DNA of 64,000 nucleotides from Myxococcota bacterium (GCA_023150835.1 JAKLKB010000013.1:1-64000); one strand, 5' to 3'; numbered from the stretch's first letter, positions 9,532 to 18,786 are shown. The notes: generated by a model not told the origin, from the letters alone. Numbers and translations: made by a program.

Positions 9532-11373
9532 GCTCCCCGCCGTCAGACCGCCCACAAGGTTCTTTTGTAACGCAAAAAACAACAACACGATCGGCACCGA
9601 AACCAAGATCGCTCCCGCTGCAAAATGCCCCCACTCCGTGTTGTACGAACCCACGAAGCTTTGCAGCATCACAGGCAGCGTGTAATGCTTTTCGTCATTC
9701 ATAAACGTCGCCGCAAGGATAAACTCGTTCCATGCTGTCATAAACGAAAACAACGCTGTCACCGCGATCGCAGGTCGCGCCAGCGGCAAGATGATCCGCA
9801 AAAAGATCACCGTCCGCGAAGCCCCATCCATCAAGGCCGCTTCTTCGATCTCTTTGGGGATGGTGTCGAAATAGCCCTTGAGCATCCACACACAAAATGG
9901 GATCGAAGTCGTCGAATACACCAACGTCAACCCCAACAAGCTATTCAACAAACCAAGCCGTGACATCAGGATATACAACGGGATCATCATCAACGTCCCG
10001 GGGAACATCTGCGATACCAAAAAGCTCATCAATCCCGCAGATCGGCCCGGAAAGCGAAAGCGGCTAAAAGCATACGCCGCCGTACACGCCAAAAACACCC
10101 CCAAGATCGTCGTCACCAACGCGATCAACACCGAGTTAAGTAGCTGCCGCCAAAACAGCGACCGCCGCTTGATCCGCTCGTCGTGCTGATCTTTGATCCG
10201 CACCAAGACCTTTTGCATCTCCGCTCGTTCGGGCGTCGAAGAGACCTTCGCCAACACCGCACCTTGCCACCCCTCCAAAGCCGCTTGGCGCTGCTCCTTC
10301 GGCGAAGACCACGCCTGCACAAACGGCGTACACAACGCCCGATAACTCACGACTTTTTCTTCGACCGCCAACCCCCGCTCGCTGCGATGACGCACCGCCT
10401 CGCACACCTGATCCAGACACGCACTCCCCAGTCCCGTCACCTCGCCAAAGTTCTGCAACAATGCACGCCGATAACAAGCCGCAACTTCGGCCTTTCCTTC
10501 GCGAGAGGCTTGCCACCACAGCGCAACAGGCCGAGGGATCGGGTTCAACCCCATGCTAAAGCCTTGTGTCGGTGTGACGGCCATCTTCACCACCCACAAG
10601 ACGGGATAAAGCGTCGCGATCGTAAACATGATCAAAAACGCATGGGTCGCCCCCATCCCTGCCCACGGGCGATAACGCTCCAACCAACCGTCCGAAGGTT
10701 CACCCCGATATGAAAATGCCCGTTTGACGGGCTGCTCTTGACTCCCAAGCTGCTGCAACAGCCAGATCACAAAAAGGCCACCCGCCAACGCACTCAAATA
10801 CAACAGCGGAGCCTGCGCAGGTGTGGGCGATCTGCTGCCCCACAAAGCCACCACGCCCCGCAACATCGTCAGCGAACCCACCCCCGCAACAGTCAAGACC
10901 CGAAACCACGGCTGCAAGGGCAAACGCAACTGGCCGACCGCAAAGATCGCGATCACCAACCCCAAAAGCTCGATCAATCCGAGCCGCCCCGCCTCCAGAC
11001 CCAAGGCATCCACCACCCAGCCACTTAACCCGCGCAACAGATCACCCATCCACAAGGCCGATCCCACGCAGATCAACACCACTTCTCCCACCCAACCCGA
11101 CCACAAGATCAACGGCGACAACACCACCCACAGCATCAAGGCCGACGCAAACAGCGCCAACCACCACCACGGCGATTCCATCGCAGCACCCGCCCCCACC
11201 ATCGCCACAGAACTCAGCCCCACCACCCCCAACCACAACGCCGAGCGCGGCGCATCCCGCCCCAACACCATCACCAACCAACCCAACACCAGCCACCAAC
11301 ACGCGACCGACCAACCGCTCGCACGCCAGACCCAAACCAACGGATCAATTGTATCCAAAAAGCTCGGTGCCAT
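9520..11373 (-). CDS. malG: Maltose-type ABC permease MalG with extra N-terminal membrane domain
   Basis: A 617-residue protein, about twice the length of ordinary MalG (~296). Residues ~245-617 form the MalG core: a first helix with TLYPVLWVVKMAVTP, an enlarged loop of roughly 140 residues, and the membrane core with the ATPase-contacting EAA motif EEAALMDGASRTVIFLRI. Residues 1-~205 form an unrelated bundle of about six hydrophobic segments with no recognised domain. The partner is the MalF-like protein upstream; the likely ATPase is the MalK-like protein at 15364. Malto-oligosaccharide specificity is inferred from the MalE/F/G set. The start has a weak ribosome binding site. Confidence 0.8.
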   Translation of the reverse strand: MAPSFLDTIDPLVWVWRASGWSVACWWLVLGWLVMVLGRDAPRSALWLGVVGLSSVAMVGAGAAMESPWWWLALFASALMLWVVLSPLILWSGWVGEVVLICVGSALWMGDLLRGLSGWVVDALGLEAGRLGLIELLGLVIAIFAVGQLRLPLQPWFRVLTVAGVGSLTMLRGVVALWGSRSPTPAQAPLLYLSALAGGLFVIWLLQQLGSQEQPVKRAFSYRGEPSDGWLERYRPWAGMGATHAFLIMFTIATLYPVLWVVKMAVTPTQGFSMGLNPIPRPVALWWQASREGKAEVAACYRRALLQNFGEVTGLGSACLDQVCEAVRHRSERGLAVEEKVVSYRALCTPFVQAWSSPKEQRQAALEGWQGAVLAKVSSTPERAEMQKVLVRIKDQHDERIKRRSLFWRQLLNSVLIALVTTILGVFLACTAAYAFSRFRFPGRSAGLMSFLVSQMFPGTLMMIPLYILMSRLGLLNSLLGLTLVYSTTSIPFCVWMLKGYFDTIPKEIEEAALMDGASRTVIFLRIILPLARPAIAVTALFSFMTAWNEFILAATFMNDEKHYTLPVMLQSFVGSYNTEWGHFAAGAILVSVPIVLLFFALQKNLVGGLTAGSVKG

Positions 11374-11446
11374 CGCCGCTTACTCTCTTTTCTTCTGCTT
11401 TTTACGCACCCACACTCCGCATCGTGCGCAAACCTTCCAAACTCGG

Positions 11447-13351
11447 CTAGTTGACCCCTTCCGTTGCGCGTGTCAAACGGTTCGTAGTCAACGAATAAAC
11501 CAACAAGATCAAAAAGATAATGGTCGAATAAGCCGCAGCGTATCCGTAGCGTTCCCCGCGCTGAAAGGCCCATCGATAGGCCTCTGTAATCAAGATATCC
11601 GTCGCCCCGCCCGGTTCCCCACCGCTCACAAGGTAGATGATGTTGAACATATTAAACGTCCAGATACAGCCCAAGATGATCGCAGGAAACAACGCAGGCT
11701 TCAACAAAGGCAGCGTGATATAACGAAACTTTTGCCAACGATTCGCCCCATCCACATCCGCTGCTTCGTAAAGATCCGATGGGATCGATTGCAACGCCCC
11801 CAACGAAACCACCATCATAAACGGAAAACCCAGCCATGTGTTGGTCACAAGATTGGCGGTAAAGGCCGTCGATGCGCTCGAAAACCAACTCACCCCTTCC
11901 AAACCAACACTCGTCAACAACGCATTGATCGCCCCAAACTGCTGGTGAAACATCCCTTTCCAGATCAAAGCGGTGATGTAGTTCGGGATCGCCCACGGCA
12001 AGATCAACAACACACGGTAAACTTCTTTCATCCGAAGCAACGGATTCTTGAGCAACAACGCCAGCGCCAGACCCAAGATCACATGCAAACCCACGTTGAG
12101 GACGGTCCACAAGATCGTCACCAACAAAGTGAAGTAAAAATTCAACGGATGTGGAAACGGATAAAGCTGCGAAAACAAGATATCGCGGAAGTTTTGCAGC
12201 CCCACAAACAGATAGTTCCCGCCCCCTGTGTGTCGAAAGAAACTCAGCAAGATCCCCACCGAAAACGGCGCAAACACCAGCAACAGCATCCCCGCCATCG
12301 CAGGCGTGACATACAGATACGCGCCCAAGTGATCGTGGATCGTCTGTGCCAAACGCCCCATCCATCCGACCATATAGATCGCATACAACAAGATCGCAAA
12401 CAACGCCGTCCAAAAAGACGGCAACCACGGAACCGTCACCAAAGGAAGAACCTTCGCGGCTTCCAAACGAGCCGACTGACCGGCTTGTAGTTTGAGTGTA
12501 TAGAATCCGCTCTTGGCTTGGGCGTTTGGCAATACTTTTGTCAACCACTCTTTCGGAACCGCCGAGGAGACCGACACCAAACAAGACAACAGGCGCGTAT
12601 CACGATCCATCCGCGCTTGTTGGGCCTTTTGCAAGGAGTCCACATGCCAAACATACGGATACATCGCGATCGCCACGATACCGACGAGCGGTACAAGATG
12701 GCCCCACGCACCCCGCACCAACCACAACACCAACCCCACCAACAACGCCGCCAAGCCCCACGACAACAACCACGGCATCTGCGGGCGTTGCGTATCTTGT
12801 TGCCATTGCGCAGAAAGTACGATGGTTCCGAGAAAACGCTCGCCCTCTCGTACCGCTGCCACGATACGCACTTGACGCTGCGCAGCATCCGTCTGAGACA
12901 CCCACCAGTCCGGCTTTTCTTGGCTCTTTTGCTCGGCCTCTGCGCTCAAATCAAACCATGCCTTGTCGACGGCGCTGTCTTTTTGAAGCTCTTGACCGAC
13001 CTTTTTGACGTCCGTATGGGCCACAAACACCTTCTTCTTTAAGAAGGCAAACATCCCCCCCGCTTGTTCGGCGATCACAAACGCATCGCGCAACAAAAAC
13101 TCCCGAGGCATCTGCTTTTTGAAGCGCAACAACCATCCTTGCACCGCTTCATTCTTAGCATCCGCAAGCACCGCCTGACGCCAAGCCCGCGCCGTCACTT
13201 TCAGTTGCCCAAGGACTTGGGCCGAAGGATCGGCCTCTGGCGCAAACGGAAACTGCGCCAACACCAGCGTCATCAAACCACCCAGCCAAAAAAACACCAC
13301 CCCACGATGCCCAAAAATCCTCGCCCAAGACAGCGTTGTGTTTGTTGCCAC
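11447..13351 (-). CDS. malF: Maltose-type ABC permease MalF with periplasmic sensor-like insert
   Basis: A 634-residue protein starting at GTG, with GGAGAGG upstream. Helix 1 is at 16-34. Residues ~40-185 form a periplasmic domain whose VFVAHTDVKKVGQEL (108-122) and FLGTIVLS segments recall Cache sensor domains. Helices at ~195-212 and ~216-232 follow, then a second loop at 235-305. From ~309 comes the MalF core with the EAA motif EAADVDGANRWQKFRYITLP. E. coli MalF also has a large periplasmic P2 loop, but here the insert precedes the core and has a different sequence. It works with MalG, MalE and probably the MalK-like ATPase. Confidence 0.8.
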   Translation of the reverse strand: MATNTTLSWARIFGHRGVVFFWLGGLMTLVLAQFPFAPEADPSAQVLGQLKVTARAWRQAVLADAKNEAVQGWLLRFKKQMPREFLLRDAFVIAEQAGGMFAFLKKKVFVAHTDVKKVGQELQKDSAVDKAWFDLSAEAEQKSQEKPDWWVSQTDAAQRQVRIVAAVREGERFLGTIVLSAQWQQDTQRPQMPWLLSWGLAALLVGLVLWLVRGAWGHLVPLVGIVAIAMYPYVWHVDSLQKAQQARMDRDTRLLSCLVSVSSAVPKEWLTKVLPNAQAKSGFYTLKLQAGQSARLEAAKVLPLVTVPWLPSFWTALFAILLYAIYMVGWMGRLAQTIHDHLGAYLYVTPAMAGMLLLVFAPFSVGILLSFFRHTGGGNYLFVGLQNFRDILFSQLYPFPHPLNFYFTLLVTILWTVLNVGLHVILGLALALLLKNPLLRMKEVYRVLLILPWAIPNYITALIWKGMFHQQFGAINALLTSVGLEGVSWFSSASTAFTANLVTNTWLGFPFMMVVSLGALQSIPSDLYEAADVDGANRWQKFRYITLPLLKPALFPAIILGCIWTFNMFNIIYLVSGGEPGGATDILITEAYRWAFQRGERYGYAAAYSTIIFLILLVYSLTTNRLTRATEGVN

Positions 13352-13442
13352 GATGCGCTTTCCCTCTCCGCTCGATCGTCCGAACCCAAATCCGCAAGAT
13401 CCGCCTTGTATCCGTCGCTTTCGCGTTGCATGGGCTAGACTC

Positions 13443-13470
13443 GCTGGAATTGAGCATCCTCAATTCCAGC
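13443..13470 (-). promoter_or_regulatory. Perfect 12-bp hairpin between malE and malF
   Basis: GCTGGAATTGAG, loop CATC, then CTCAATTCCAGC form a perfect 12-bp inverted repeat 31 bp downstream of the malE stop codon and ahead of malF. No T-run follows in the direction of transcription, so it is not a standard intrinsic terminator. In E. coli, palindromes between malE and malF stabilise the malE message and raise binding-protein levels; the same role is inferred here by position. Confidence 0.65.
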
Positions 13471-13500
13471 CCGACAGCACCCATCTGCTTTGTATGTGCT

Positions 13501-14718
13501 TTACTTCATGGAGCTGAGCAGGCTCATGACTTCGCGTGTGGCCTCATCAAGCGCCTCTTTGGGCGTACCCTGCCCTCGAAAGATCTTTCCCAACGCATTC
13601 AACATCGGAGCCCACACCACCCGCATCGCAGGCGTATTGTCCATCGGGACCGTGTGATCGAGCTGACGGCGAAACGCCAACAAGATCGGATCGGCCTTGG
13701 CTTCGGGCGTGGCATAGCATGCTTGGTTGGCAACAGGTTGTTTTCCAACCGTCATCCGCACCATCGCCGAAGCTTTGGATGTCAGATACTTCATCACTTC
13801 AAAGGCGAGGCGCTTGTGCTTGCTGCGACGGCTTAACAACACAGCTTCCGAGGTCAAGAACGGTGCAGCGGGCTTTCCCGTCTCGCTCACGATCGGCATC
13901 GGTGCGACGGCGTATTGCACGCCTGTTTCGATCTCGCCTCGAAACCACGGGCCATTCAGTACCATCGCCACCTTGCCAGCGTTGAATAGCGAAGAGATCA
14001 GCTGGCTCGTCGGTTCTGCGGGCAAAAGCTTGTGCTTGTCTTGTAGATCTCGCGCAAAGCCCAAGGCTTTGATCCCCGCCTCCGAGGCCAGCGTCACTTT
14101 TCCGCCCGAAAAGACCTGCCCACCGAACCCATGCAGCCATGCGGCATGATGATAAAAATTCGTCGCCTCGTAAGCGAGACCAAAATTCCCCTTGGAAGCG
14201 TCGGTCAGAGACTTTGCGAGCGAGATCATCTCGGCAGAGGTGCGGGGTGGCGTCTTGACCAACTTGGTGTTGTAAAAGACGGCAAGACTCTTGTACGCCA
14301 ACGGCAAGCCGTAGAGAGCGTTGCCATAAGCCAACATCTGCACCGTCTTTGGGAAAAAGCGCGAAAGCAACGGCCCATCGACCCAAAAGGTGATCGGTTC
14401 GAGGATCTGATTTTTGGCCCAATCTCCGATCCGATCGTGCGCAAAGATAAACAAGTCCGGGCCGTGACCACGCGGGATCGCTGCGGAGATCTTGTCGGCA
14501 TAAGCATCGTAAGGGATCGACAACAGCCGCACACGGATCGTTTGCTGCGTTTTGTGGTATTGCTCCACCACAGCCTCCAAGGCGCGCCGTTCTTCCGCAC
14601 GGTACGCATGCCACATGACAAGCTCCGTTGGTTTGGCCGACGCGATCCGCGCCGATCCACCGATCCATCCGAAACATAGGCCCACAAGCAACCACTTTGC
14701 ACAGATCCGCCTGATCAT
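13501..14718 (-). CDS. malE: Maltose/maltodextrin-type substrate-binding protein
   Basis: A 405-residue periplasmic solute-binding protein of family 1 (MalE/extracellular binding protein). A signal peptide spans about 1-28, cleaved near IASA. The mature chain starts with ELVMWHAYRAEER and contains GPDLFIFAHDRIGDWA, YGLPLAYKSLAVFYN and KVAMVLNGPWFRGEI, the usual landmarks of this family. GGAGGAG lies four bases before the ATG. It is transcribed with the malK-like ATPase upstream and malF and malG downstream. The exact sugar cannot be read from sequence. Confidence 0.88.
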   Translation of the reverse strand: MIRRICAKWLLVGLCFGWIGGSARIASAKPTELVMWHAYRAEERRALEAVVEQYHKTQQTIRVRLLSIPYDAYADKISAAIPRGHGPDLFIFAHDRIGDWAKNQILEPITFWVDGPLLSRFFPKTVQMLAYGNALYGLPLAYKSLAVFYNTKLVKTPPRTSAEMISLAKSLTDASKGNFGLAYEATNFYHHAAWLHGFGGQVFSGGKVTLASEAGIKALGFARDLQDKHKLLPAEPTSQLISSLFNAGKVAMVLNGPWFRGEIETGVQYAVAPMPIVSETGKPAAPFLTSEAVLLSRRSKHKRLAFEVMKYLTSKASAMVRMTVGKQPVANQACYATPEAKADPILLAFRRQLDHTVPMDNTPAMRVVWAPMLNALGKIFRGQGTPKEALDEATREVMSLLSSMK

Positions 14719-14767
14719 CGCACTCCTCCACCTTCCAAATCAAAAACCCACGACTCGCAAAACTCGA

Positions 14768-15331
14768 TCAGCCCTTTACCGATGTCGGCACTTCGCTCTC
14801 GTCTGTCACCATCCGCACAGACAAATAGATCCACAGACCCAGAAAAAAGCTCTTGAGGATCAAAGATTTGTGCAATGGAAGCACCAAAGCTCGCGCTTTC
14901 GTCCCAAAGTCCACCTGCGCCAGCAAAGGCACAAGGTGATACAACCCCACTCCCCCAAGCATCAAGCCGATCAGCCCGAGTGTCACGCGAACATCCATCC
15001 CCATCCCATGCGTCAAACCCGCCCACATCTTCTCCGAGCGCACAAACGTCGCTTCCACCCAACCCGAGCGTACCTCTTCAAGCGCAGCCTGCGCATACAG
15101 CTCGCTTTGCATCGCCTCTTCTTCCTCGGGTGTCAACGCAACTTCCGCATCCACCGCCCCAATCGATTCGACGACAACAGGTGATTCGATCGCGTTTTCT
15201 TCTGAATTCGCCACATCGGATGCTTCGGCAGCATTCGCCTCCAAAACCTCGATCGCATCGGCAGATGCAACAGCCATCTCTTGGGGGGCCACTTGTTTTG
15301 CAGCCACTTTTTTTTGTACTTTTTTCGCCAT
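14768..15331 (-). CDS. Small membrane protein inside the maltose operon, unknown function
   Basis: A 187-residue protein not recognised from any family. Residues 1-~85 are rich in Ala, Glu and Val and look intrinsically disordered after a Lys-rich start (MAKKVQKK). Two hydrophobic segments follow, near 117-140 and 155-172. AGAGGAG precedes the ATG. It sits between the ATPase and the binding-protein gene with gaps of 32 and 49 bp, so it is almost certainly co-transcribed. An accessory role in the transporter is an inference from position only. Confidence 0.7.
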   Translation of the reverse strand: MAKKVQKKVAAKQVAPQEMAVASADAIEVLEANAAEASDVANSEENAIESPVVVESIGAVDAEVALTPEEEEAMQSELYAQAALEEVRSGWVEATFVRSEKMWAGLTHGMGMDVRVTLGLIGLMLGGVGLYHLVPLLAQVDFGTKARALVLPLHKSLILKSFFLGLWIYLSVRMVTDESEVPTSVKG

Positions 15332-15363
15332 GATCGCTCTCCTCTATGGTTCGTTCTAAAAGC

Positions 15364-16464
15364 CTAACGTTCGCCAATTGCGCGTGTGCTTTGTTTGTCA
15401 AACAAGTGCAGCGCATCGGGCGCAAAACGCAAGTGAAAAGACTCGCCGACTTTGCGCGCCTCGTCTGCGCCTTCTTGGCGCACAACCAAAGTTCCTTGAT
15501 CGAGGGGGAAATACAAAAAGGTTTCGGAACCCAGCGGCTCGCAAACTTCAAGCGGCAAAGAAGCCAGATCCGCCGCTTCTTTTTTCCCCACCAGTTCGAT
15601 GTGTTGAGGACGAATCCCCAAGATCACCTCGCCGCCCTCTCGCGTCGTGAGTGCTTTTTGAAGAGGCGCAGGCAACGGCAAAGAAAAAGCCTTGTGTTGA
15701 AACAAGATCTGATCGCCTTTGCGTTGCAATTGGCCTTCCAAAAGATTCATCGCGGGACTACCGATAAAGGTCGCCACAAACAAGTTCACAGGGTGGTGAT
15801 ACAACTCCATCGGCGAGCCGACTTGTTGGACTTCGCCGTCCTTCATCACCACGATCCGATCCGCCAACGTCATCGCCTCGACTTGATCGTGTGTGACGTA
15901 AATGCTCGTACTCCCCAAACGCCGATGCAGCCGAGCGATCTCTGTGCGCATCTGCACGCGCAGCTTGGCGTCCAAGTTGCTCAACGGCTCATCAAATAAA
16001 AACACCGATGGCTGGCGCACGATCGCTCGCCCCATCGCCACACGCTGCCGCTGCCCCCCACTCAACGCGCTCGGCTTGCGCTGCAAGTACGGCGTCAGAT
16101 CCAAGATCTGCGCAGCTTCTTCCACACGCTTTTGCACTTCTTGTTGTGGCATCTTTCGCAAGCGCAAACCAAAGGCCATATTCTCAAACACCGACATATG
16201 CGGATACAGCGCATACGACTGAAACACCATCGCGATATCACGGTCCTTTGGAGCCAACTCGTTCATTCGACGCCCCCCGATCCGCAGCTCGCCATCGCTG
16301 ATCTCTTCTAGCCCCGCCACCATCCGCAACGTCGTCGACTTCCCGCACCCCGAAGGTCCAACCAATACCAAAAACTCACGATCCGCAATGGTCAGATCCA
16401 CTCGACGCACAACTGTCACTTCGCCAAAACGCTTGGTGATGCCTTCCAATTGAACGACCGCCAT
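15364..16464 (-). CDS. malK: Sugar ABC transporter ATP-binding protein (MalK/MsmX/UgpC type)
   Basis: A 366-residue ATPase. Walker A is GPSGCGKST (36-44), the Q-loop is at Gln82, the signature LSGGQ at 134-138 and Walker B at FLFDEP (Asp158, Glu159). The C-terminal ~130 residues form the TOBE/regulatory region of the CUT1 family. The ATG at 16464 is preferred over an in-frame start at 16548 because GAGGAG lies five bases upstream of it. It heads the minus-strand block with malE, malF and malG, so it probably energises that importer; MsmX-like proteins can also serve several transporters. Confidence 0.88.
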   Translation of the reverse strand: MAVVQLEGITKRFGEVTVVRRVDLTIADREFLVLVGPSGCGKSTTLRMVAGLEEISDGELRIGGRRMNELAPKDRDIAMVFQSYALYPHMSVFENMAFGLRLRKMPQQEVQKRVEEAAQILDLTPYLQRKPSALSGGQRQRVAMGRAIVRQPSVFLFDEPLSNLDAKLRVQMRTEIARLHRRLGSTSIYVTHDQVEAMTLADRIVVMKDGEVQQVGSPMELYHHPVNLFVATFIGSPAMNLLEGQLQRKGDQILFQHKAFSLPLPAPLQKALTTREGGEVILGIRPQHIELVGKKEAADLASLPLEVCEPLGSETFLYFPLDQGTLVVRQEGADEARKVGESFHLRFAPDALHLFDKQSTRAIGER

Positions 16465-17002
16465 CTTTGCTCCTCGATCTGCTCGCGGGTTGCTCATCAA
16501 CCCCGATGCTCCGAATTTACGGGCCTGCTTGAAACACCGCGACACCAAGACTTTATCGAGAAATCAAGCCTCTCGGGCTTTCTCTCAAACCCCACACTCT
16601 CGGGCCTCCTCGAAAAACCTCTCGCATGGCTTTCGCTGCACTCCACACCATCCTGTCGACTTCTTTGCATCCCATGCACGCATTGCGAATACGATATCTT
16701 TCCCGCATCGACAAGCCCCCGCCTTCTTTTCGTCAAAAAAGTGCTGTACTGCTCGAACGGATCATCCTCCCTCTTCCCAACAACCACCTCCTCTTGTCGC
16801 CCTGCCCTTCGGCGTTTCACCTACACCCTGCGACCACAACGATCTCCTCTATATTCGCCGCGCAACGACACAAGGACGCATCTCTCCTGTTGCATTTTGC
16901 TTCCCGATCGGTAAATAATCGCCGACGCTACACACGAAGCGCCCTGTTCACAAGGGACGGCGCACAAACCTCCCTTGCCATCGCTTCCTTTGCAATCGCT
17001 GT
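16465..17002. other. Divergent intergenic region, 538 bp
   Basis: This gap separates the minus-strand sugar operon from the plus-strand PEGA gene and must hold both promoters. No clear -35/-10 pair stands out. Between about 16555 and 16640 there are loosely repeated CTCTCGGGC-containing pieces, too degenerate to define a unit. No reading frame here has recognisable content. Confidence 0.4.
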
Positions 17003-18625
17003 ATGGATCATGCCGTGACAAAAAAAGATTTTGACAAGCAAAAACCTTCCTATCCCACGAATGGACAGCCTTACAGCCATTCATCCCCGCCTTCTTCGGA
17101 TCCTTTTCAAGCCCAAAGTGGCAGTCCCTTCAAACCGTCGGGTAGTCCTTTTCAGCCTACAGGCGGTCCTTTTGAACAAGGCAGCCCTTTTCAAACGGGT
17201 TCCAACGCCCGCTTTGAAGGCGAAGAATACGACTTTGCGGCTGCTCCCGAATCCGCGACAGCGCTCTTTAGTGCCGAACTATTCGGAGACCTCGACATCG
17301 CTCCTGCTGCCGAACCGCCCGCTCGCCATACGGCAACACCTTCGCTCGAACTTGAACTCGAACAAAAGCTCCCAGATCGCGCACGCACCGCTACCAAAGC
17401 CACACAAACCCAGTCTCTTTCCATTCCCCCTCCGATCGTCAAACAACCCTCCTCAAGCGGAAAGATCATCCTCATCTTGGGGTTGCTCGTTGTCTTGGGC
17501 GGAGGTGGAACTGCCGCAGCCTATTTCCTCGGCTTCTTTGATGCCCCACCCGCTCCCGTTGTTCGCCGCGCCATCGAGATATCCAGCATCCCCACGGGTG
17601 CAACTCTCTGGATCGACAACAAAAAAATGCCACAACCCACCCCTCTCGCCCTCAATCTCGTGGTCGGTCGCAAGTACAGCCTCCGCGTCGAAGCCCTCGG
17701 GCACAAACCCCAACGCGCTCTTCTTACGCTCTCGGATCGGGGCGAAAAAGTCACTCAAAAAGTCCAATACACCCTCCAAAAGCTCGATGCTCCGCCCACT
17801 TCACCGCAAACCCGGCAAGATCCGCTCCCACAAACCCGACAAGATCCCATCCCTCCCATCACACCACCATCCACCGAAAAGCTCGGTACGATCGAGATCT
17901 TGTGCAAAACCGAAGGCGCAAATCTCTCCATCCAAGCCGACCCTTCGGCCTCACCTTCTCCCACGATCCCCACACCGAACCTCGTCTGCAAACTTGCGCC
18001 GCAAAAGCTCCAACTTCCTCCCGGAAAATACATCCTCACCACCACCAAAGACGGCTTCGACAACGACGAACAAAAAATCGAGATCATCGCCGAACAAGCC
18101 CAAACCCTCAGCATCGAACTCCAAGAAACCCAAACCAAGCCGTCTCGCAAACGTCGCCGAAAATCCACACAAAGAGGCACCCCTCCCGCTCACCGAAACG
18201 GTGTGCGCCTTCGTGGTGCAGCCGAGATCACCATCTCCAGCAACTTCCCCGGAACCATCGTGCGTTGGCGCGGCAAAAAATTAGGCAAGACCCCGCTCAC
18301 TCACCGTTTCCCTGCGGGCCCACAAACCGTCACCGTCGAACACCCCTCGCTGTTTAGTCGACTCGACAAAACTTTTACGGTCACCCCCAAAACCAACCAA
18401 ACTGTCGCCGTCGAATTCAAAAAGGGCCGCATCAAGTTCATCATCCAACCGTGGGCAGACGTCACCATCAACGGCCAAAAGATCGGCCAAACCCCCATGC
18501 CACCTTATACCGCATGGCCGGGCGTCTACACCATCCAACTCCAAATGAAAGACAAATCCGCCCAAAAGATCATCAACCTCAAGTCGGGTGGCACCTCCAC
18601 CATCCGCCACTCTTTCAACGAGTAG
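17003..18625 (+). CDS. Single-pass membrane protein with several PEGA domains
   Basis: A 540-residue protein. Residues ~30-75 carry repeated GSPF/GPF motifs in a low-complexity cytoplasmic tail. One membrane helix lies near 153-174 (IILILGLLVVLGGGG...). The remainder should be outside the membrane and contains about four PEGA-like beta domains (for example ISSIPTGATLWIDNK, ITISSNFPGTIVRWRGK and IIQPWADVTINGQKIGQTP) separated by Pro/Thr-rich linkers. PEGA proteins are common surface or regulatory proteins in myxobacteria; the specific role is unknown. The ribosome binding site is weak, and a GTG at 17015 is an alternative start. Its 3' end is the source of the tandem array that follows. Confidence 0.78.
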   Translation: MDHAVTKKDFDKQKPSYPTNGQPYSHSSPPSSDPFQAQSGSPFKPSGSPFQPTGGPFEQGSPFQTGSNARFEGEEYDFAAAPESATALFSAELFGDLDIAPAAEPPARHTATPSLELELEQKLPDRARTATKATQTQSLSIPPPIVKQPSSSGKIILILGLLVVLGGGGTAAAYFLGFFDAPPAPVVRRAIEISSIPTGATLWIDNKKMPQPTPLALNLVVGRKYSLRVEALGHKPQRALLTLSDRGEKVTQKVQYTLQKLDAPPTSPQTRQDPLPQTRQDPIPPITPPSTEKLGTIEILCKTEGANLSIQADPSASPSPTIPTPNLVCKLAPQKLQLPPGKYILTTTKDGFDNDEQKIEIIAEQAQTLSIELQETQTKPSRKRRRKSTQRGTPPAHRNGVRLRGAAEITISSNFPGTIVRWRGKKLGKTPLTHRFPAGPQTVTVEHPSLFSRLDKTFTVTPKTNQTVAVEFKKGRIKFIIQPWADVTINGQKIGQTPMPPYTAWPGVYTIQLQMKDKSAQKIINLKSGGTSTIRHSFNE

Positions 18626-18775
18626 CCGCCCCCCCTCCACCCTCCACCTCTTCCATGTAGTTTTCCATCGCGCCTCGGCTTTCCTTTCAACGAGTAGCCC
18701 CCCCCTCCACCTCTTCCCATGTAGTTTTCCATCGCGCCTCGGCTTTCCTTTCAACGAGTAGCCCCACCCACCCTC
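18613..18775 (+). repeat. Tandem array at the 3' end of the PEGA gene
   Basis: TTTCAACGAGTAG, the last 13 bases of the gene including its TAG, recurs at 18685 and 18749. Between the copies are CTCCACCTCTTCC, ATGTAGTTTTCCATCG and CGCCTCGGCTTTCC. Unit lengths are 72 and 64 bp, with a partial third unit. It fills most of the gap before the convergent valS gene. Confidence 0.85.
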
Positions 18776-18786
18776 ACCCTCCACCA

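Noticed and set aside
16497-16918. Plus- and minus-strand frames of 107-154 residues in the gap before the PEGA gene
   Set aside because: They have no domain, no ribosome binding site and mutual overlap; the region is better read as a divergent promoter region.
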